DNA of 64,000 bases. It comes from Pseudomonadota bacterium (GTDB lineage Bacteria > Pseudomonadota > Gammaproteobacteria > Steroidobacterales > Steroidobacteraceae). Every line of letters starts with the position of its first letter. The first letter of the stretch is position 1. The notes under the pieces are model-generated. The model made no database searches. It saw nothing but the letters and a program-made list of their open reading frames with translations, and had not been told where the DNA came from. A program made the position numbers and the translations under genes. This document shows positions 43,042 through 53,614 of this stretch, piece by piece. The stretch is taken from contig JAKBCE010000015.1 in assembly GCA_021808195.1 (NCBI GenBank), positions 14,668 through 78,667 on the forward strand, in the 5' to 3' direction.

Positions 43042-44508
43042 TCAGGCAGCAGCGGGCAGCTTTGCTGCATCGCACCAATTGCCGTGCAGCCCGGAACGCA
43101 GGCGGAAGGGTAGTTTTACCCTGGCGATTGGGCCTGATTCCAATCGCAACGCCTCGAAGAGCAGCAGGTCCGTGTAGTTCGTGACAACATTGTCGACGAG
43201 TGCAACGAGATAACCGTCGCCTTCCGGTGCGTCGAGTCGGCGCGGAATGAACTGCGGCTCCTGGATGAGAGACTGTGGACCGCAATGCCAAGTGTCGACC
43301 TGCCGGGTGGTGAGATCAATGTGGGCGAGCTTGTTCATGCGAAAACCGGAGGCACGCGCACCGGGGCCCTCGAACGGCAACTGTGGATCCATGACCAGCA
43401 TCCAACCATGACGATAAGGTTGGCCGGTGTATCGATCATCGATGCGTGGAAATTCGTCGATCAGCGAAGTGAGGGGCTCGATTGACTGGAAAGTGTCGGA
43501 CGCCGAGGCGAAGTCGACGACCCAGCGGGTGAGGTATGGACGGGCCGCACCCGGATCGAATGGTGCATCATTGATGTCGGGGAAGAACGGAAAGCAGTTG
43601 CCTTTAGCCTCGGGAATGTCGAAATAGATTCGGGTGCCGTCATTGAATGCGTTCATGACGTGGCTGGCGAAGATTGTCTTGGGCGCCTGGAACCAGCGCA
43701 TCTGCTCGGCGGTTCCATGGCGCGGCAGCACGCCGAGCCACACAGGCAACGAGGGGTCGAAGCCGAAATGCGGCTTGCCGGCTTGCAGCCGCTCCCAGCT
43801 CGAGATGTGCGGAACGACGTGGAAAACGGCGTAATCCGCGGTGATGCCGAAGTCGTGCATCATGCAGTAATACGGCACCTGAAAGAACGTCTCGAACAGC
43901 AGCTCGCCACCGGGGCTGATTTCCATGTAGGCGCTGTCGCGGGTGAGAAGTCCCTTCGCGGCATAACTGAAGCTGCACAGATTCCCGCTTAAGGGGTCGA
44001 TCTTCGGGTGAGCGGAAAAGGTTTGACTCTTCATCCGACCATTGAAATCGGAGTAACCCTCGCTTGTCAGAGTCAGCGGATCCATCATCAGCGGCGGGCT
44101 GTCTTCCTTCAGGGCGAGCAGCTTGCCGGCGTGCACGATGGGTGTGGTATTGGCCGTGCCGCGAATCATGCCCTGGACGCTGGGGTCGTCAGTGAGGGGG
44201 TTGCGGTATGCGCCGAACAGCGAGCGTCCCGCTGCCGATTCGGCTTGGAACTTGTCCGTGCGGGCGTATCGCTGCTTAAGATCGACTTTTCCGTCCCGAA
44301 AGCGGAATAGCGTGATCATTCCGTCGCCATTGAAAAACTGATCGTTCTCGAATTTTGGGGGGAACTGTGCGTCGGGATGCACGCGGTGAAATAGGCCGTC
44401 GAGTTCGCGGGGAACTTCGCCTTCCACCTCCAAGTCGCGGACGTCGCACTCCAGACGTAGTGGCCGCAGTGTGCCGGTGAAGCCTGGATGCTGGGGAAAG
44501 TGTGCCAT
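43042..44508 (-). CDS. Lignostilbene alpha,beta-dioxygenase (carotenoid oxygenase family)
   Basis: A 488-residue Fe(II) enzyme. The four iron ligands are visible: His167 (SAHPKIDP), His218 (CMMHDFG), His283 (ASHVMNAF) and His475 (GLHGNW). [41 protein letters not shown] and [19 protein letters not shown] match Novosphingobium NOV1/LsdD almost residue by residue as I recall it, and the His spacing is the same. The reaction cleaves the central double bond of 4-hydroxy-stilbenes such as lignostilbene or resveratrol into two aldehydes. It is the first gene of a two-gene reverse operon with the NTF2-like gene and diverges from an AraC regulator. Confidence 0.9.
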   Translation of the reverse strand: MAHFPQHPGFTGTLRPLRLECDVRDLEVEGEVPRELDGLFHRVHPDAQFPPKFENDQFFNGDGMITLFRFRDGKVDLKQRYARTDKFQAESAAGRSLFGAYRNPLTDDPSVQGMIRGTANTTPIVHAGKLLALKEDSPPLMMDPLTLTSEGYSDFNGRMKSQTFSAHPKIDPLSGNLCSFSYAAKGLLTRDSAYMEISPGGELLFETFFQVPYYCMMHDFGITADYAVFHVVPHISSWERLQAGKPHFGFDPSLPVWLGVLPRHGTAEQMRWFQAPKTIFASHVMNAFNDGTRIYFDIPEAKGNCFPFFPDINDAPFDPGAARPYLTRWVVDFASASDTFQSIEPLTSLIDEFPRIDDRYTGQPYRHGWMLVMDPQLPFEGPGARASGFRMNKLAHIDLTTRQVDTWHCGPQSLIQEPQFIPRRLDAPEGDGYLVALVDNVVTNYTDLLLFEALRLESGPIARVKLPFRLRSGLHGNWCDAAKLPAAA

Positions 44509-44597
44509 CGGCGATGCCTCTTCGGATGCGCTGGAGCGCCGCTCTGCAACGCCGGCGGCCGCGGACTACCATGGCGGAGTTGAGGCCGCGCGAAAAT

Positions 44598-44608
44598 GGA
44601 CAATCCGC
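44598..44608. promoter_or_regulatory. GGACAATCCGC site between the dioxygenase and AraC genes
   Basis: Lies in the 137 bp divergent region and is identical over 11 bases to the site at 41925-41935 (reverse orientation). It is 38 bases upstream of the AraC ATG at 44646 and 90 bases upstream of the dioxygenase start, so one bound regulator could affect both genes. Confidence 0.45.
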
Positions 44609-44645
44609 GCTGACGGATGGTACTTTTTGGGCTGCGGAGGGGGCG

Positions 44646-45608
44646 ATGAAAAGCATCGGCGATGCGCGCCAGGGCATAGATACTCTGGCCATTTACGGTG
44701 ATCCGGACGCGGATCTCGACGCTCTGGATGTGCACATTGAAGACATGCAGACTCGGGCGGCGCTGCTGGGCTACCGAGTCGAGCCGCACGTCCATCGAGA
44801 CCGTCTGCAGATCGTCGTGGCGACCCAGGGGCGCTGCGAGTTGCATCTCGATAGCTTCGCGGCGCGGGTCGATTCGCCGTGCATCGTGACCATCCCGGGC
44901 GGCGTGGTGCACGGATTCAGGTTTCAAGCGGGCGCGGCCGGCTGGGTTATTACGATCGCCCATCAGTTCGTGCTGAGCGGCGGGGAGGAAGGTGTCGGTG
45001 CATCGCTGCTGCAGGTGCCGTACGTGCTGGAGTTCTCTTCCGAGCCGCAGCGTGTAGAGGCGATCGTGACGCTGCTCGGGCAGCTGCACCAGGAATTCTC
45101 GGCTGATCGTTTGGGGCGAGCGACCTGCATCGAGAATCTGTTGCGAGTCCTGTTGGTCTACGTGCGTCGTTTGGTCGTCGACTCGGCTTCGACGGATTGC
45201 AGTGTAGGGCGGGATCGCCGACTGTTTCTCGAATTCAGAGGGATGGTGGAGAAGCAGTACGGCGCGCAGCGCTCGATTGCCGAGTTTGCGCGCGCACTCA
45301 ACTGCAGCCACTCGCGGCTCAATCGCGTGTGCCGGATATTCACCGGCGGCAGCGCCGGTGCCATGATCCATGGCCGCGTGACGACTGAGGCGAAACGGCA
45401 GCTCATCTATACAGCCGCTTCCGCAGCGGAAATTGCCTATCGGTTAGGCTTTCAGGATCCAGCGTACTTTTCGCGTTTCTTCAAGCGGCAGACGGGCTTC
45501 ACCCCGGGCATGTTCCGCAGGCAGCACACCGCTGGGCGACATTCGCCTCCGCAAGCGAGTGACGTATTAACAGCAGAGGCGTCTGCGGGGCCATCCCCGA
45601 TGGCATGA
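44646..45608 (+). CDS. AraC-family regulator (PobR-like)
   Basis: A 320-residue regulator. The N-terminal cupin-type sensor has GYRVEPHVHRDRLQIVVATQGRCELHLD and SPCIVTIPGGVVHGFRF. The C-terminal HTH region has SIAEFARALNCSHSRLNRVCRIFTGGSAGAMIHGRV and AAEIAYRLGFQDPAYFSRFFKRQTGFTPGMFRR. The layout is that of PobR and related 4-hydroxybenzoate-type activators. The ATG at 44646 has GGAGG five bases upstream, which settles the start; an upstream reading would add 48 unrelated residues. It probably controls the divergent dioxygenase and NTF2 genes. Confidence 0.87.
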   Translation: MKSIGDARQGIDTLAIYGDPDADLDALDVHIEDMQTRAALLGYRVEPHVHRDRLQIVVATQGRCELHLDSFAARVDSPCIVTIPGGVVHGFRFQAGAAGWVITIAHQFVLSGGEEGVGASLLQVPYVLEFSSEPQRVEAIVTLLGQLHQEFSADRLGRATCIENLLRVLLVYVRRLVVDSASTDCSVGRDRRLFLEFRGMVEKQYGAQRSIAEFARALNCSHSRLNRVCRIFTGGSAGAMIHGRVTTEAKRQLIYTAASAAEIAYRLGFQDPAYFSRFFKRQTGFTPGMFRRQHTAGRHSPPQASDVLTAEASAGPSPMA

Positions 45609-45678
45609 GCTATATTTCGAGTGGTGACTGTCGGGTAGCGTGCGCGGCCTGAATTCGTCGGTCCCGGAGGAACTCAAT

Positions 45679-46044
45679 ATGGCCTATCGAGCGATCAACC
45701 TGCTCGGGAAATTCGAGTCGTTCACGGAAGCCTGGGCACCCAAAGTGGTGGCCGAAATGAACGATTATCAGTTCAAGGTCGTACGTCTGGCAGGGGAGTT
45801 CATCTGGCACGATCACCCGGAAACGGACGAGGTGTTTCTGGTGCTCGAGGGCGTGCTGAGAATCGAATTGCAGGATGGTGCCGTTTGCCTGGGCGCAGGC
45901 GAGATGTTTGTCGTGCCGAAAGGGGTCAGGCACAGGCCGTGCGCGGCAGCGGAAGTGAAGTTGCTGCTGATTGAGCCTCGCGGTGTGCTCAACACCGGGC
46001 ATGAAGGCGGTTCCCGGACGGCGGTAAATGATGTCTGGATCTAA
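45679..46044 (+). CDS. Single-domain cupin protein
   Basis: A 121-residue cupin. Motif 1 reads GEFIWHDHPETDEVFLVLEGVLRIEL and motif 2 reads GEMFVVPKGVRHRP, with three His and one Glu as possible metal ligands. The ATG at 45679 has CGGAGG eight bases upstream. It is the last gene of the island. Small cupins of this kind often occur beside aromatic catabolic genes, but no reaction can be assigned. Confidence 0.8.
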   Translation: MAYRAINLLGKFESFTEAWAPKVVAEMNDYQFKVVRLAGEFIWHDHPETDEVFLVLEGVLRIELQDGAVCLGAGEMFVVPKGVRHRPCAAAEVKLLLIEPRGVLNTGHEGGSRTAVNDVWI

Positions 46045-46200
46045 GTTGAGCGACCGGCCCTGTCTTTGCCCAACGGGTTTGTCATTGGCGAGGCGGGGTC
46101 TGTGGACAGCGGTTTCCACGGACGTGTCACAGCGGGTGTTGTGGAGCCGCCGAGTGCCGTGACGTTCAGGGTCCGGCTCTGGTCACGCTGGGCCCCTGTG

Positions 46201-46220
46201 GCATCCGGAACTCCGGATGC
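46201..46220. repeat. Perfect inverted repeat, possible weak terminator
   Basis: GCATCCGG-AACT-CCGGATGC: an 8 bp stem with a 4-base loop between the cupin gene and the tRNA. It has no T run on either strand, so termination is uncertain. Confidence 0.3.
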
Positions 46221-46259
46221 TCGGAGCGCGGCGGCGGGGGTGAGAGATATTAGGGGGTG

Positions 46260-46332
46260 TGGGCCCGGTAGGATTCGAACCTACGACCAAGGGATTATGA
46301 GTCCCCTGCACTAACCGCTGTGCTACAGGCCC
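46260..46332 (-). tRNA. tRNA with CAU anticodon (probably tRNA-Ile2, possibly elongator Met)
   Basis: Reverse-strand tRNA. The acceptor GGGCCTG pairs with CGGGCCC (one G-U). The D arm is GTAGCACAGCGGTTAGTGC, and the anticodon loop CTCATAA has a CAU anticodon. The T arm is GTAGG-TTCGAAT-CCTAC. The ACTCATAATC...CTTGGTCG pattern resembles E. coli tRNA-Ile2, whose CAU is modified to lysidine, more than elongator tRNA-Met, but both have CAU. CCA is not encoded (the bases after the discriminator A read CAC), so the Cca enzyme encoded at 56.8 kb is needed. Confidence 0.9.
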
Positions 46333-46344
46333 GCGGGGCGCGAC

Positions 46345-46350
46345 ATTCTA
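46345..46350 (-). promoter_or_regulatory. -10 element for the tRNA gene
   Basis: TAGAAT on the reverse strand, 12 bases before the mature tRNA 5' end, followed by a GC-rich stretch (GTCGCGCCCCGC) like a stringent-control discriminator. No good -35 is seen 17 bases upstream. Confidence 0.4.
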
Positions 46351-46482
46351 GCAGTGCTCGGCGGATGTGGCGCGCGGACGTGCCGCGGCCGGAGCACCCA
46401 TCCGCCGGCTCTCTGTCGGCGCAAGCGCCTGCCGCCGGTGTTCTCGGCTAGAATCCACGGTGGACTGGCAACGGAGCGATCG

Positions 46483-46767
46483 ATGAATCAGGGGCGCATG
46501 AGCGAAGAGAGCCTGCGGGAGCTGCTGGCGCGGGTGCACGAGCGGTTGAGCCAGAGCGGCTCCATCGATGCGGAATCGCGCCGACTGCTCGGCGCACTGA
46601 TGCAGGATATCGGACGCGCCCTCGGCGATACGCCGGCCGACAATTCGTCGGTGAGCGGTCAGGTGCCGCGTCTGGAAGCGCTGGCGGTACGCTTCGAGGC
46701 GGATCATCCGGCGCTGGCCGAGCTGCTGCGCCAGCTCACTGACGCACTCGCCAAGCTCGGCATCTAA
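46483..46767 (+). CDS. DUF4404 family protein
   Basis: A 94-residue helical protein: ESLRELLARVHERLSQSGSIDAESRRLLGALMQDIGRAL followed by RLEALAVRFEADHPALAELLRQLTDALAKLGI. It matches the small DUF4404 family of gammaproteobacteria; the function is unknown. A GGAG lies six bases before the ATG at 46483, and a TAGAAT at 46449-46454 could be its -10 box. Convergent with rpoD. Confidence 0.72.
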   Translation: MNQGRMSEESLRELLARVHERLSQSGSIDAESRRLLGALMQDIGRALGDTPADNSSVSGQVPRLEALAVRFEADHPALAELLRQLTDALAKLGI

Positions 46768-46827
46768 GCTGGCGGTGCGCACCCAGGACCTCGGTGGCTG
46801 ACGCCCGAGGCCCTGGGTTTCGGGAAC

Positions 46828-48903
<2,076 letters not shown>

Positions 48904-49030
48904 TGAATCTCGAAGAATTGGGCGAGCGGCCTCACCCCTATGTATTTGCAGGAGAGGGCGGACTCAAGGGGCGCCAAAATAAATTCGCCTAGTGTATGAG
49001 GCTCCACTGTCGATCACAAGTTCACGCCGG

Positions 49031-50821
49031 TCACGTTTTTTCATCCCGAACGCTTCGCTTTGACATAAGCATTTGAAATTCCTTCATTTCCTCAGCATTC
49101 AGCGGCCGGTCTCGGCTCTGCGCTTCAAGCGCCCGCAAGCGGTGCTCGGCACTCAGCCCGGCCAGCTTCTCAAGTGCTGCTCGCAGCTCAATGGCCGTGG
49201 CGCCCGCGTCATCGAGCACCGCTTCGCGCTCGAGCAGTCGCCCCAGATGCTCCCCGCCGGGACGATCGCGCCAGCGCTCGATGACCTGGGCCGATATCTG
49301 TAACGGCCGTTCGCGCAAATCATCGAGCAGCGCGCACAGCAACGCCGCTCCGGGCTCGGCGCAGCCCTCGAGGCCACGTCGCTCGCTCGCCGTGACCGCG
49401 GCGGCGATCGCCGGGAAACGCACCAGCCGCGCGATCGCCTGGCGGACCAAGCTGCCTCGCCCGGCGCTACGCACCGTACGTGCCGTACGCGCAGGCGCTG
49501 GCGCAGGCGTGGCCGCAACAGAGGCGGCCGTCGTGCCGGCGTCCTGCCAGAGCGCCTCGAGCCGTGCTGCCGGTAACCGTACCACTTCGGCCACGCGGCC
49601 GATCAGCAGTTCCCGATACACTCCGGGGGGAACTTGGGCCACCAGCGGTCGGGCCGCTTCGGCAAGGCGGGCCCGTCCGTCAGCATGCGCGATATCCAAT
49701 TGCGCCGACAACTCTCCGACGAGGTACTCGGACAGAGGCAGTGCGCCGTCGAGCCGCTGCTCGAAGGCTGCGCGGCCTTCGGTCCCGACTAGGCTGTCTG
49801 GGTCCTCGCCTTCAGGCAGAAACAAGAAGCGAATCTCACGACCCTCTCGGGTCTCGGGCAGCGCGTGCTGCAGCGCACGCCAGGCGGCTGCGCGGCCGGC
49901 ACGATCACCGTCGAACGCAAAGACCACCTCGCGGACTAGCCGAAAGATCCGCTTCAGATGCTCGGCAGTGGTCGCCGTGCCCAGCGTCGCCACCGCATAG
50001 GTGATGCCGGCCTGATGCAGACGCACCGCATCCATGTAGCCTTCCACCACCACCAGGCGCTTCAGGCTGGCCCCGCTCGTACGGGCTTCATAGAGCCCAT
50101 ACAACTCCCGCCCCTTGTGAAATAGGGGCGTCTCGGGCGAATTCAAGTACTTGGGTTCGCCGCGGTCGAGCACGCGGCCACCAAAGGCGATCACTCGGCC
50201 ACGGTTGTCCCGGATCGGAAACATAATCCGGTCGCGGAAACGGTCGTAGTGCCGGTCGCCCCGGCTGTCCGCGCGCTCGATGATGAGTCCGGTCGCGGCG
50301 AGGGCATGGCGGTCTGCATCGCGGAGGCCGAACCGACTCAGCACCGCATTCCAAGCATCCGGCGCATAGCCGAGCGCAAAGCGCTGTACGGTTTCGGCAC
50401 TGAGCCCGCGTCGTTTGACATAATCGGACGCGCGTGCGTCACGACTGAGCGCTTCGGTGTAAAAGTTCGCAACCCGTCCCATCAGCTCGTACAGCGCCGA
50501 GTGCTGGCTGTCGGCGGCGTTGCCGGTGCCGCCTTCGCGCGGCACGGTCAGCCCGAGCCGCCCGGCGAGATCCTCGATCGCCTCGGGAAAGCTCATGTGA
50601 TCGTATTCCATCAGGAAGCGCAGCGCCGTGCCGTGCGCCCCGCAGCCAAAACAGTGGTAGAACTGCTTCTCGGGACTGACCCAGAACGAGGCGGTCTTTT
50701 CGCTGTGAAACGGGCAGCAGGCCTTGTATTCGCGACCCGCCTTGGTCAGTGGCACGCGCGAACCGACCACCTCCACGATGTCCGTGCGGGCGATCAGCTC
50801 ATCGATGAAACTCTGCGGAAT
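49031..50821 (-). CDS. dnaG: DNA primase, apparent non-AUG start
   Basis: Makes RNA primers for replication. The zinc finger is CCPFHSEKTASFWVSPEKQFYHCFGCGAHG. The TOPRIM core has FGGRVLDRGEPKYLNSPETP, EGYMDAV and FDGDRAGRAAAW, and a C-terminal helicase-binding region follows. The conserved N-terminus IPQSFIDELIARTDIVEVVGSRV lies upstream of the first usable GTG (50776). The frame is open only back to the gatB/yqeY TAG (50834-50836), and in that interval there is no ATG, GTG, TTG or CTG start before IPQSF. I place the start at the ATT at 50821 (ATC at 50824 is the alternative), giving 596 residues. Confidence 0.93.
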   Translation of the reverse strand: MPQSFIDELIARTDIVEVVGSRVPLTKAGREYKACCPFHSEKTASFWVSPEKQFYHCFGCGAHGTALRFLMEYDHMSFPEAIEDLAGRLGLTVPREGGTGNAADSQHSALYELMGRVANFYTEALSRDARASDYVKRRGLSAETVQRFALGYAPDAWNAVLSRFGLRDADRHALAATGLIIERADSRGDRHYDRFRDRIMFPIRDNRGRVIAFGGRVLDRGEPKYLNSPETPLFHKGRELYGLYEARTSGASLKRLVVVEGYMDAVRLHQAGITYAVATLGTATTAEHLKRIFRLVREVVFAFDGDRAGRAAAWRALQHALPETREGREIRFLFLPEGEDPDSLVGTEGRAAFEQRLDGALPLSEYLVGELSAQLDIAHADGRARLAEAARPLVAQVPPGVYRELLIGRVAEVVRLPAARLEALWQDAGTTAASVAATPAPAPARTARTVRSAGRGSLVRQAIARLVRFPAIAAAVTASERRGLEGCAEPGAALLCALLDDLRERPLQISAQVIERWRDRPGGEHLGRLLEREAVLDDAGATAIELRAALEKLAGLSAEHRLRALEAQSRDRPLNAEEMKEFQMLMSKRSVRDEKT

Positions 50822-50833
50822 GATGGGGGCCGA

Positions 50834-51289
50834 CTACCCCTGCAGACGGCCCAGTCGTTCACGCACGAGCGCGCTCACGGCGCTCATGTCGGCTCGGCCC
50901 TGGGCCTGGGCTTTGACGGCGGCCATGACTTTTCCCATGTCCTTGACCGAGCTGGCGCCGTGTGCGGCGATCACCTGCGTAATGAGTGCATCGACTTCGG
51001 CGCTGCTCATCTGGGCCGGCAGATACGCCTCCAGCACCGCGATCTCGGCGCTCTCCTTGGCGACCAGATCGGCGCGACCGCCGCTGTGAAACTGCTCAAT
51101 GGCTTCCTTGCGCTGCTTGATCATCTTCTCGAGCACGCCGAGCACCTGAGAGTCATCGAGCGTCACCCGCTCATCAACCTCGCGCTGCTTGATCGCGGCC
51201 AGGGCCATGCGGATGGTGGCAAGACGCTCCTTCTCGCCGGCGCGCATCGCGCTCTTCATGTCTTCGGTGATGCGTTCCTTGAGCGTCAT
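50834..51289 (-). CDS. GatB/YqeY domain protein
   Basis: A 151-residue protein with the YqeY fold: MTLKERITEDMKSAMRAGEKERLATIRMALAAIKQREVDERV, then EAYLPAQMSSAEVDALITQVIAAHGASSVKDMGKVMAAVKAQ. It resembles the tail domain of the GatB amidotransferase subunit, but its own role is unknown, perhaps tRNA-related. It lies between rpsU (11 bases upstream) and dnaG (12 bases downstream), a common order in gammaproteobacteria. Confidence 0.9.
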   Translation of the reverse strand: MTLKERITEDMKSAMRAGEKERLATIRMALAAIKQREVDERVTLDDSQVLGVLEKMIKQRKEAIEQFHSGGRADLVAKESAEIAVLEAYLPAQMSSAEVDALITQVIAAHGASSVKDMGKVMAAVKAQAQGRADMSAVSALVRERLGRLQG

Positions 51290-51300
51290 GCCAAAGAACC

Positions 51301-51510
51301 TCAGCGCGCGGGCCGCATGCCCTCGCGGGAGACGCGCTTCATGTGCCGTTTCACCGCCGCGGCTTTCTTGCGTTTCCGCTCCTGGGTCGGCTTCTCGTAG
51401 AATTCGCGCCGGCGCAGCTCGGTGAGGATGCCGGCCTTTTCACAGGCGCGTTTGAAACGCCGCAAGGCGGCATCGAAATACTCGTTCTCGCGGATACGGA
51501 CGCTCGGCAT
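51301..51510 (-). CDS. rpsU: 30S ribosomal protein S21
   Basis: A 69-residue basic protein: [40 protein letters not shown] and [19 protein letters not shown]. This is the standard S21 pattern. It joins the 30S subunit near the anti-Shine-Dalgarno region. The frame remains open far upstream opposite tsaD, but only this ATG gives the protein. It is the first gene of the macromolecular synthesis operon. Confidence 0.96.
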   Translation of the reverse strand: MPSVRIRENEYFDAALRRFKRACEKAGILTELRRREFYEKPTQERKRKKAAAVKRHMKRVSREGMRPAR

Positions 51511-51613
51511 CGAAACCTCTGAGGAAATGTAGGGGCCGGATCCCGATTCGCCTCTCGCACCCTGGCGGGGTACCCTGCGGCGGACTCGAAGAGCCGGATC
51601 AAATGGGCCGGCA

Positions 51614-51642
51614 ATTCTAGTAGAGGCTTGAGGTAAAGGCAA
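51614..51642 (-). promoter_or_regulatory. Sigma-70 promoter for the rpsU operon
   Basis: On the reverse strand TTGCCT (51642-51637) and TAGAAT (51619-51614) are separated by exactly 17 bases, about 100 bases upstream of rpsU. The -35 lies right at the tsaD start, so the two divergent promoters overlap. Confidence 0.6.
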
Positions 51643-51645
51643 AAA

Positions 51646-52707
51646 ATGCGTGTGCTGGCCATCGAATCCTCGTGTGACGAGAGCGCCGCGGCGGTCCTGG
51701 ATGAGACGCAGGGGCTGCTGGCGCACGAGCTGTACAGCCAAATTGACCTGCACCGGGCCTATGGCGGCGTCGTGCCGGAGCTGGCCTCGCGGGACCATGT
51801 ACGCAAACTGCTGCCGCTGGTGAAGCGGGCGCTGGCCGCTGCCGAGGGGGGCGCTCAGGGCCTGGATGGCGTGGCATACACCGCCGGTCCCGGTCTGATT
51901 GGCGCTCTGCTCACCGGGGCGGCGCTGGCCCGCAGCCTGGCCTATGCCTGGGGCGTGCCAGCGGTGGGGGTGCACCACCTGGAGGGCCACCTGCTTGCGC
52001 CGCTGCTCGAACCTGAGCCGCCGCCGTTTCCGCACTTGGCCCTGCTGGTCTCCGGTGGCCATACCCAGCTCATCGAAGTCCGTGGCATCGGGCGGTATCG
52101 CATCCTTGGCGATACACGCGACGATGCCGCCGGTGAAGCATTCGACAAGACGGCGAAGCTGCTCGGACTGCCGTATCCCGGCGGCCCGGAGCTCGCGCGG
52201 CTCGCGCGCGCGGGCGCGGCTGACGCGTTCCATTTTCCCCGGCCCATGCTCGACCGTCCGGGGCTCGAGTTCAGCTTCTCGGGACTGAAGACCGCTGTGC
52301 TGCAGACGGTGCGCGGGCGAGTCCTCGATGATCGACTGAAGGCGGACGTCGCCCGTGCGGTACAGGAGGCGATCATCGAGACGCTGACCGTCAAGGCCGA
52401 GCGCGCCCTCGAGCAGACCGGGCTCGGTGCGCTGGTGGTCTCGGGGGGGGTGAGCGCCAATCAGTCGCTGCGCGCGGCGCTCGCGAACGCTGCCGCCCGG
52501 CACGGCGCACGCGTGTACTATCCGCGCATCGAGTTTTGCACCGACAACGCTGCGATGATCGCCGTGGCCGGACTGCACCGGTTGCGTGCCGGCGAGCGCC
52601 AGGGCCTCGCCATTGCAGCGTACGCCCAATGGCCGATCGAATCGCTGCCGCCGGTTGGCGGCGAGGGCACGCTGGGGATGAATTGTAAGGGGATTGAGCA
52701 AACATGA
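51646..52707 (+). CDS. tsaD: tRNA N6-adenosine threonylcarbamoyltransferase
   Basis: The catalytic subunit of t6A37 synthesis, transferring threonylcarbamoyl to adenosine 37 of ANN-decoding tRNAs with TsaB and TsaE. It has 353 residues. [20 protein letters not shown] is the N-terminal ASKHA motif. The metal site is [12 protein letters not shown] (His109 and His113 region), and [10 protein letters not shown] and [13 protein letters not shown] follow. AAAGG lies upstream of the ATG. It diverges from rpsU and overlaps folB by ATGA. Confidence 0.96.
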   Translation: MRVLAIESSCDESAAAVLDETQGLLAHELYSQIDLHRAYGGVVPELASRDHVRKLLPLVKRALAAAEGGAQGLDGVAYTAGPGLIGALLTGAALARSLAYAWGVPAVGVHHLEGHLLAPLLEPEPPPFPHLALLVSGGHTQLIEVRGIGRYRILGDTRDDAAGEAFDKTAKLLGLPYPGGPELARLARAGAADAFHFPRPMLDRPGLEFSFSGLKTAVLQTVRGRVLDDRLKADVARAVQEAIIETLTVKAERALEQTGLGALVVSGGVSANQSLRAALANAAARHGARVYYPRIEFCTDNAAMIAVAGLHRLRAGERQGLAIAAYAQWPIESLPPVGGEGTLGMNCKGIEQT

Positions 52708-53096
52708 CGAACACGGCGCTTTCCGGCGACCGGATCTTTCTGCGCGGGTTAACCGCAGAGTGCATCATTGGCTTTATCGACTGGGAGCGGCTCGTCAAGC
52801 AGACCGTGGTGGTCGATATCGAGCTGCCCGTCGATTGCGCGCAGGCGGGCGCCTCCGATGAGGTGGCCGACACCGTGGATTACAAGCGGGTGGCCAAGCG
52901 AGTGGTGTCATACATCGAGGCCTCTGAGTTCAAGCTCGTCGAGACCCTGGCGCATCGGCTGGCCGTGCTGCTGCTCGAGGAGTTCGGGCTGCAGTGGGTG
53001 CGTCTGTCCCTGAACAAGCCTGGGGCCATTCGCAACTCGCGCGACGTCGGCGTGATGATCGAGCGGCACCGGGCTGATCTGGCCGCATCCCGCTGA
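52704..53096 (+). CDS. folB: Dihydroneopterin aldolase
   Basis: A 130-residue folate enzyme that splits dihydroneopterin to 6-hydroxymethyl-dihydropterin and glycolaldehyde. It has [33 protein letters not shown], then [32 protein letters not shown], ending in [23 protein letters not shown]. The pattern, with Tyr/Lys and the Glu of VETLAHR, fits FolB. The start overlaps the tsaD stop, and folK follows after 9 bases. Confidence 0.92.
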   Translation: MTNTALSGDRIFLRGLTAECIIGFIDWERLVKQTVVVDIELPVDCAQAGASDEVADTVDYKRVAKRVVSYIEASEFKLVETLAHRLAVLLLEEFGLQWVRLSLNKPGAIRNSRDVGVMIERHRADLAASR

Positions 53097-53105
53097 AGCG
53101 CCCCT

Positions 53106-53609
53106 ATGCCCGAGGTCTACGTCGCAGCCGGCAGCAACGTCGAGCCCGAGAGGCATCTGGCGCTTGCGGCGAGCGAACTGCGTCGTACCTTTGCGCACGT
53201 GCGATTCTCCCCCTGGTATCGCAATCGCGCAGTCGGGTTCGAGGGGGACGATTTCATCAACTTCGTGGCCGGATTCAGCACCGAAGTGACGCTCGATGCA
53301 CTGATCGCGCGTCTGCAGGTCATTGAGGGCATGTGCGGGCGTACCCGTGCCGCGCCGCGCTGGGCGCCGCGCACGATGGATCTGGATCTGTTGCTGTACG
53401 GCGAGCGGATCGTGGACACCCCGGCTTTGCGAGTGCCGCGCCCGGACTTGCTGAAGCGTGCCTACATGCTCGGCCCCCTGGCCGATCTGGCGCCGGATCT
53501 GACCCATCCAACCGAAGGGCTGACCATCGCCGAACTTTGGCGGCGTTTCGATCAGGCCGCACACCCGCTGGTTCCGGTGCGCGCGCCCGAGGCGGGTCCG
53601 CAGGTGTGA
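53106..53609 (+). CDS. folK: 2-amino-4-hydroxy-6-hydroxymethyldihydropteridine pyrophosphokinase
   Basis: A 167-residue enzyme that pyrophosphorylates 6-hydroxymethyl-dihydropterin in folate synthesis. AAGSNVEPERHLALAASEL is the N-terminal motif. The HPPK signature RWAPRTMDLDLLLYG includes the Mg-binding Asp pair, and VPRPDLLKRAYMLGPLADLAPDLTHP closes the domain. Encoded directly after folB, it uses that enzyme's product. Confidence 0.94.
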   Translation: MPEVYVAAGSNVEPERHLALAASELRRTFAHVRFSPWYRNRAVGFEGDDFINFVAGFSTEVTLDALIARLQVIEGMCGRTRAAPRWAPRTMDLDLLLYGERIVDTPALRVPRPDLLKRAYMLGPLADLAPDLTHPTEGLTIAELWRRFDQAAHPLVPVRAPEAGPQV

Positions 53610-53614
53610 ATGCG

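Noticed and set aside
51511..52701. Upstream extension of the rpsU frame opposite tsaD
   Set aside because: The extension has no family match, tsaD on the forward strand is certain, and S21 begins clearly at 51510.
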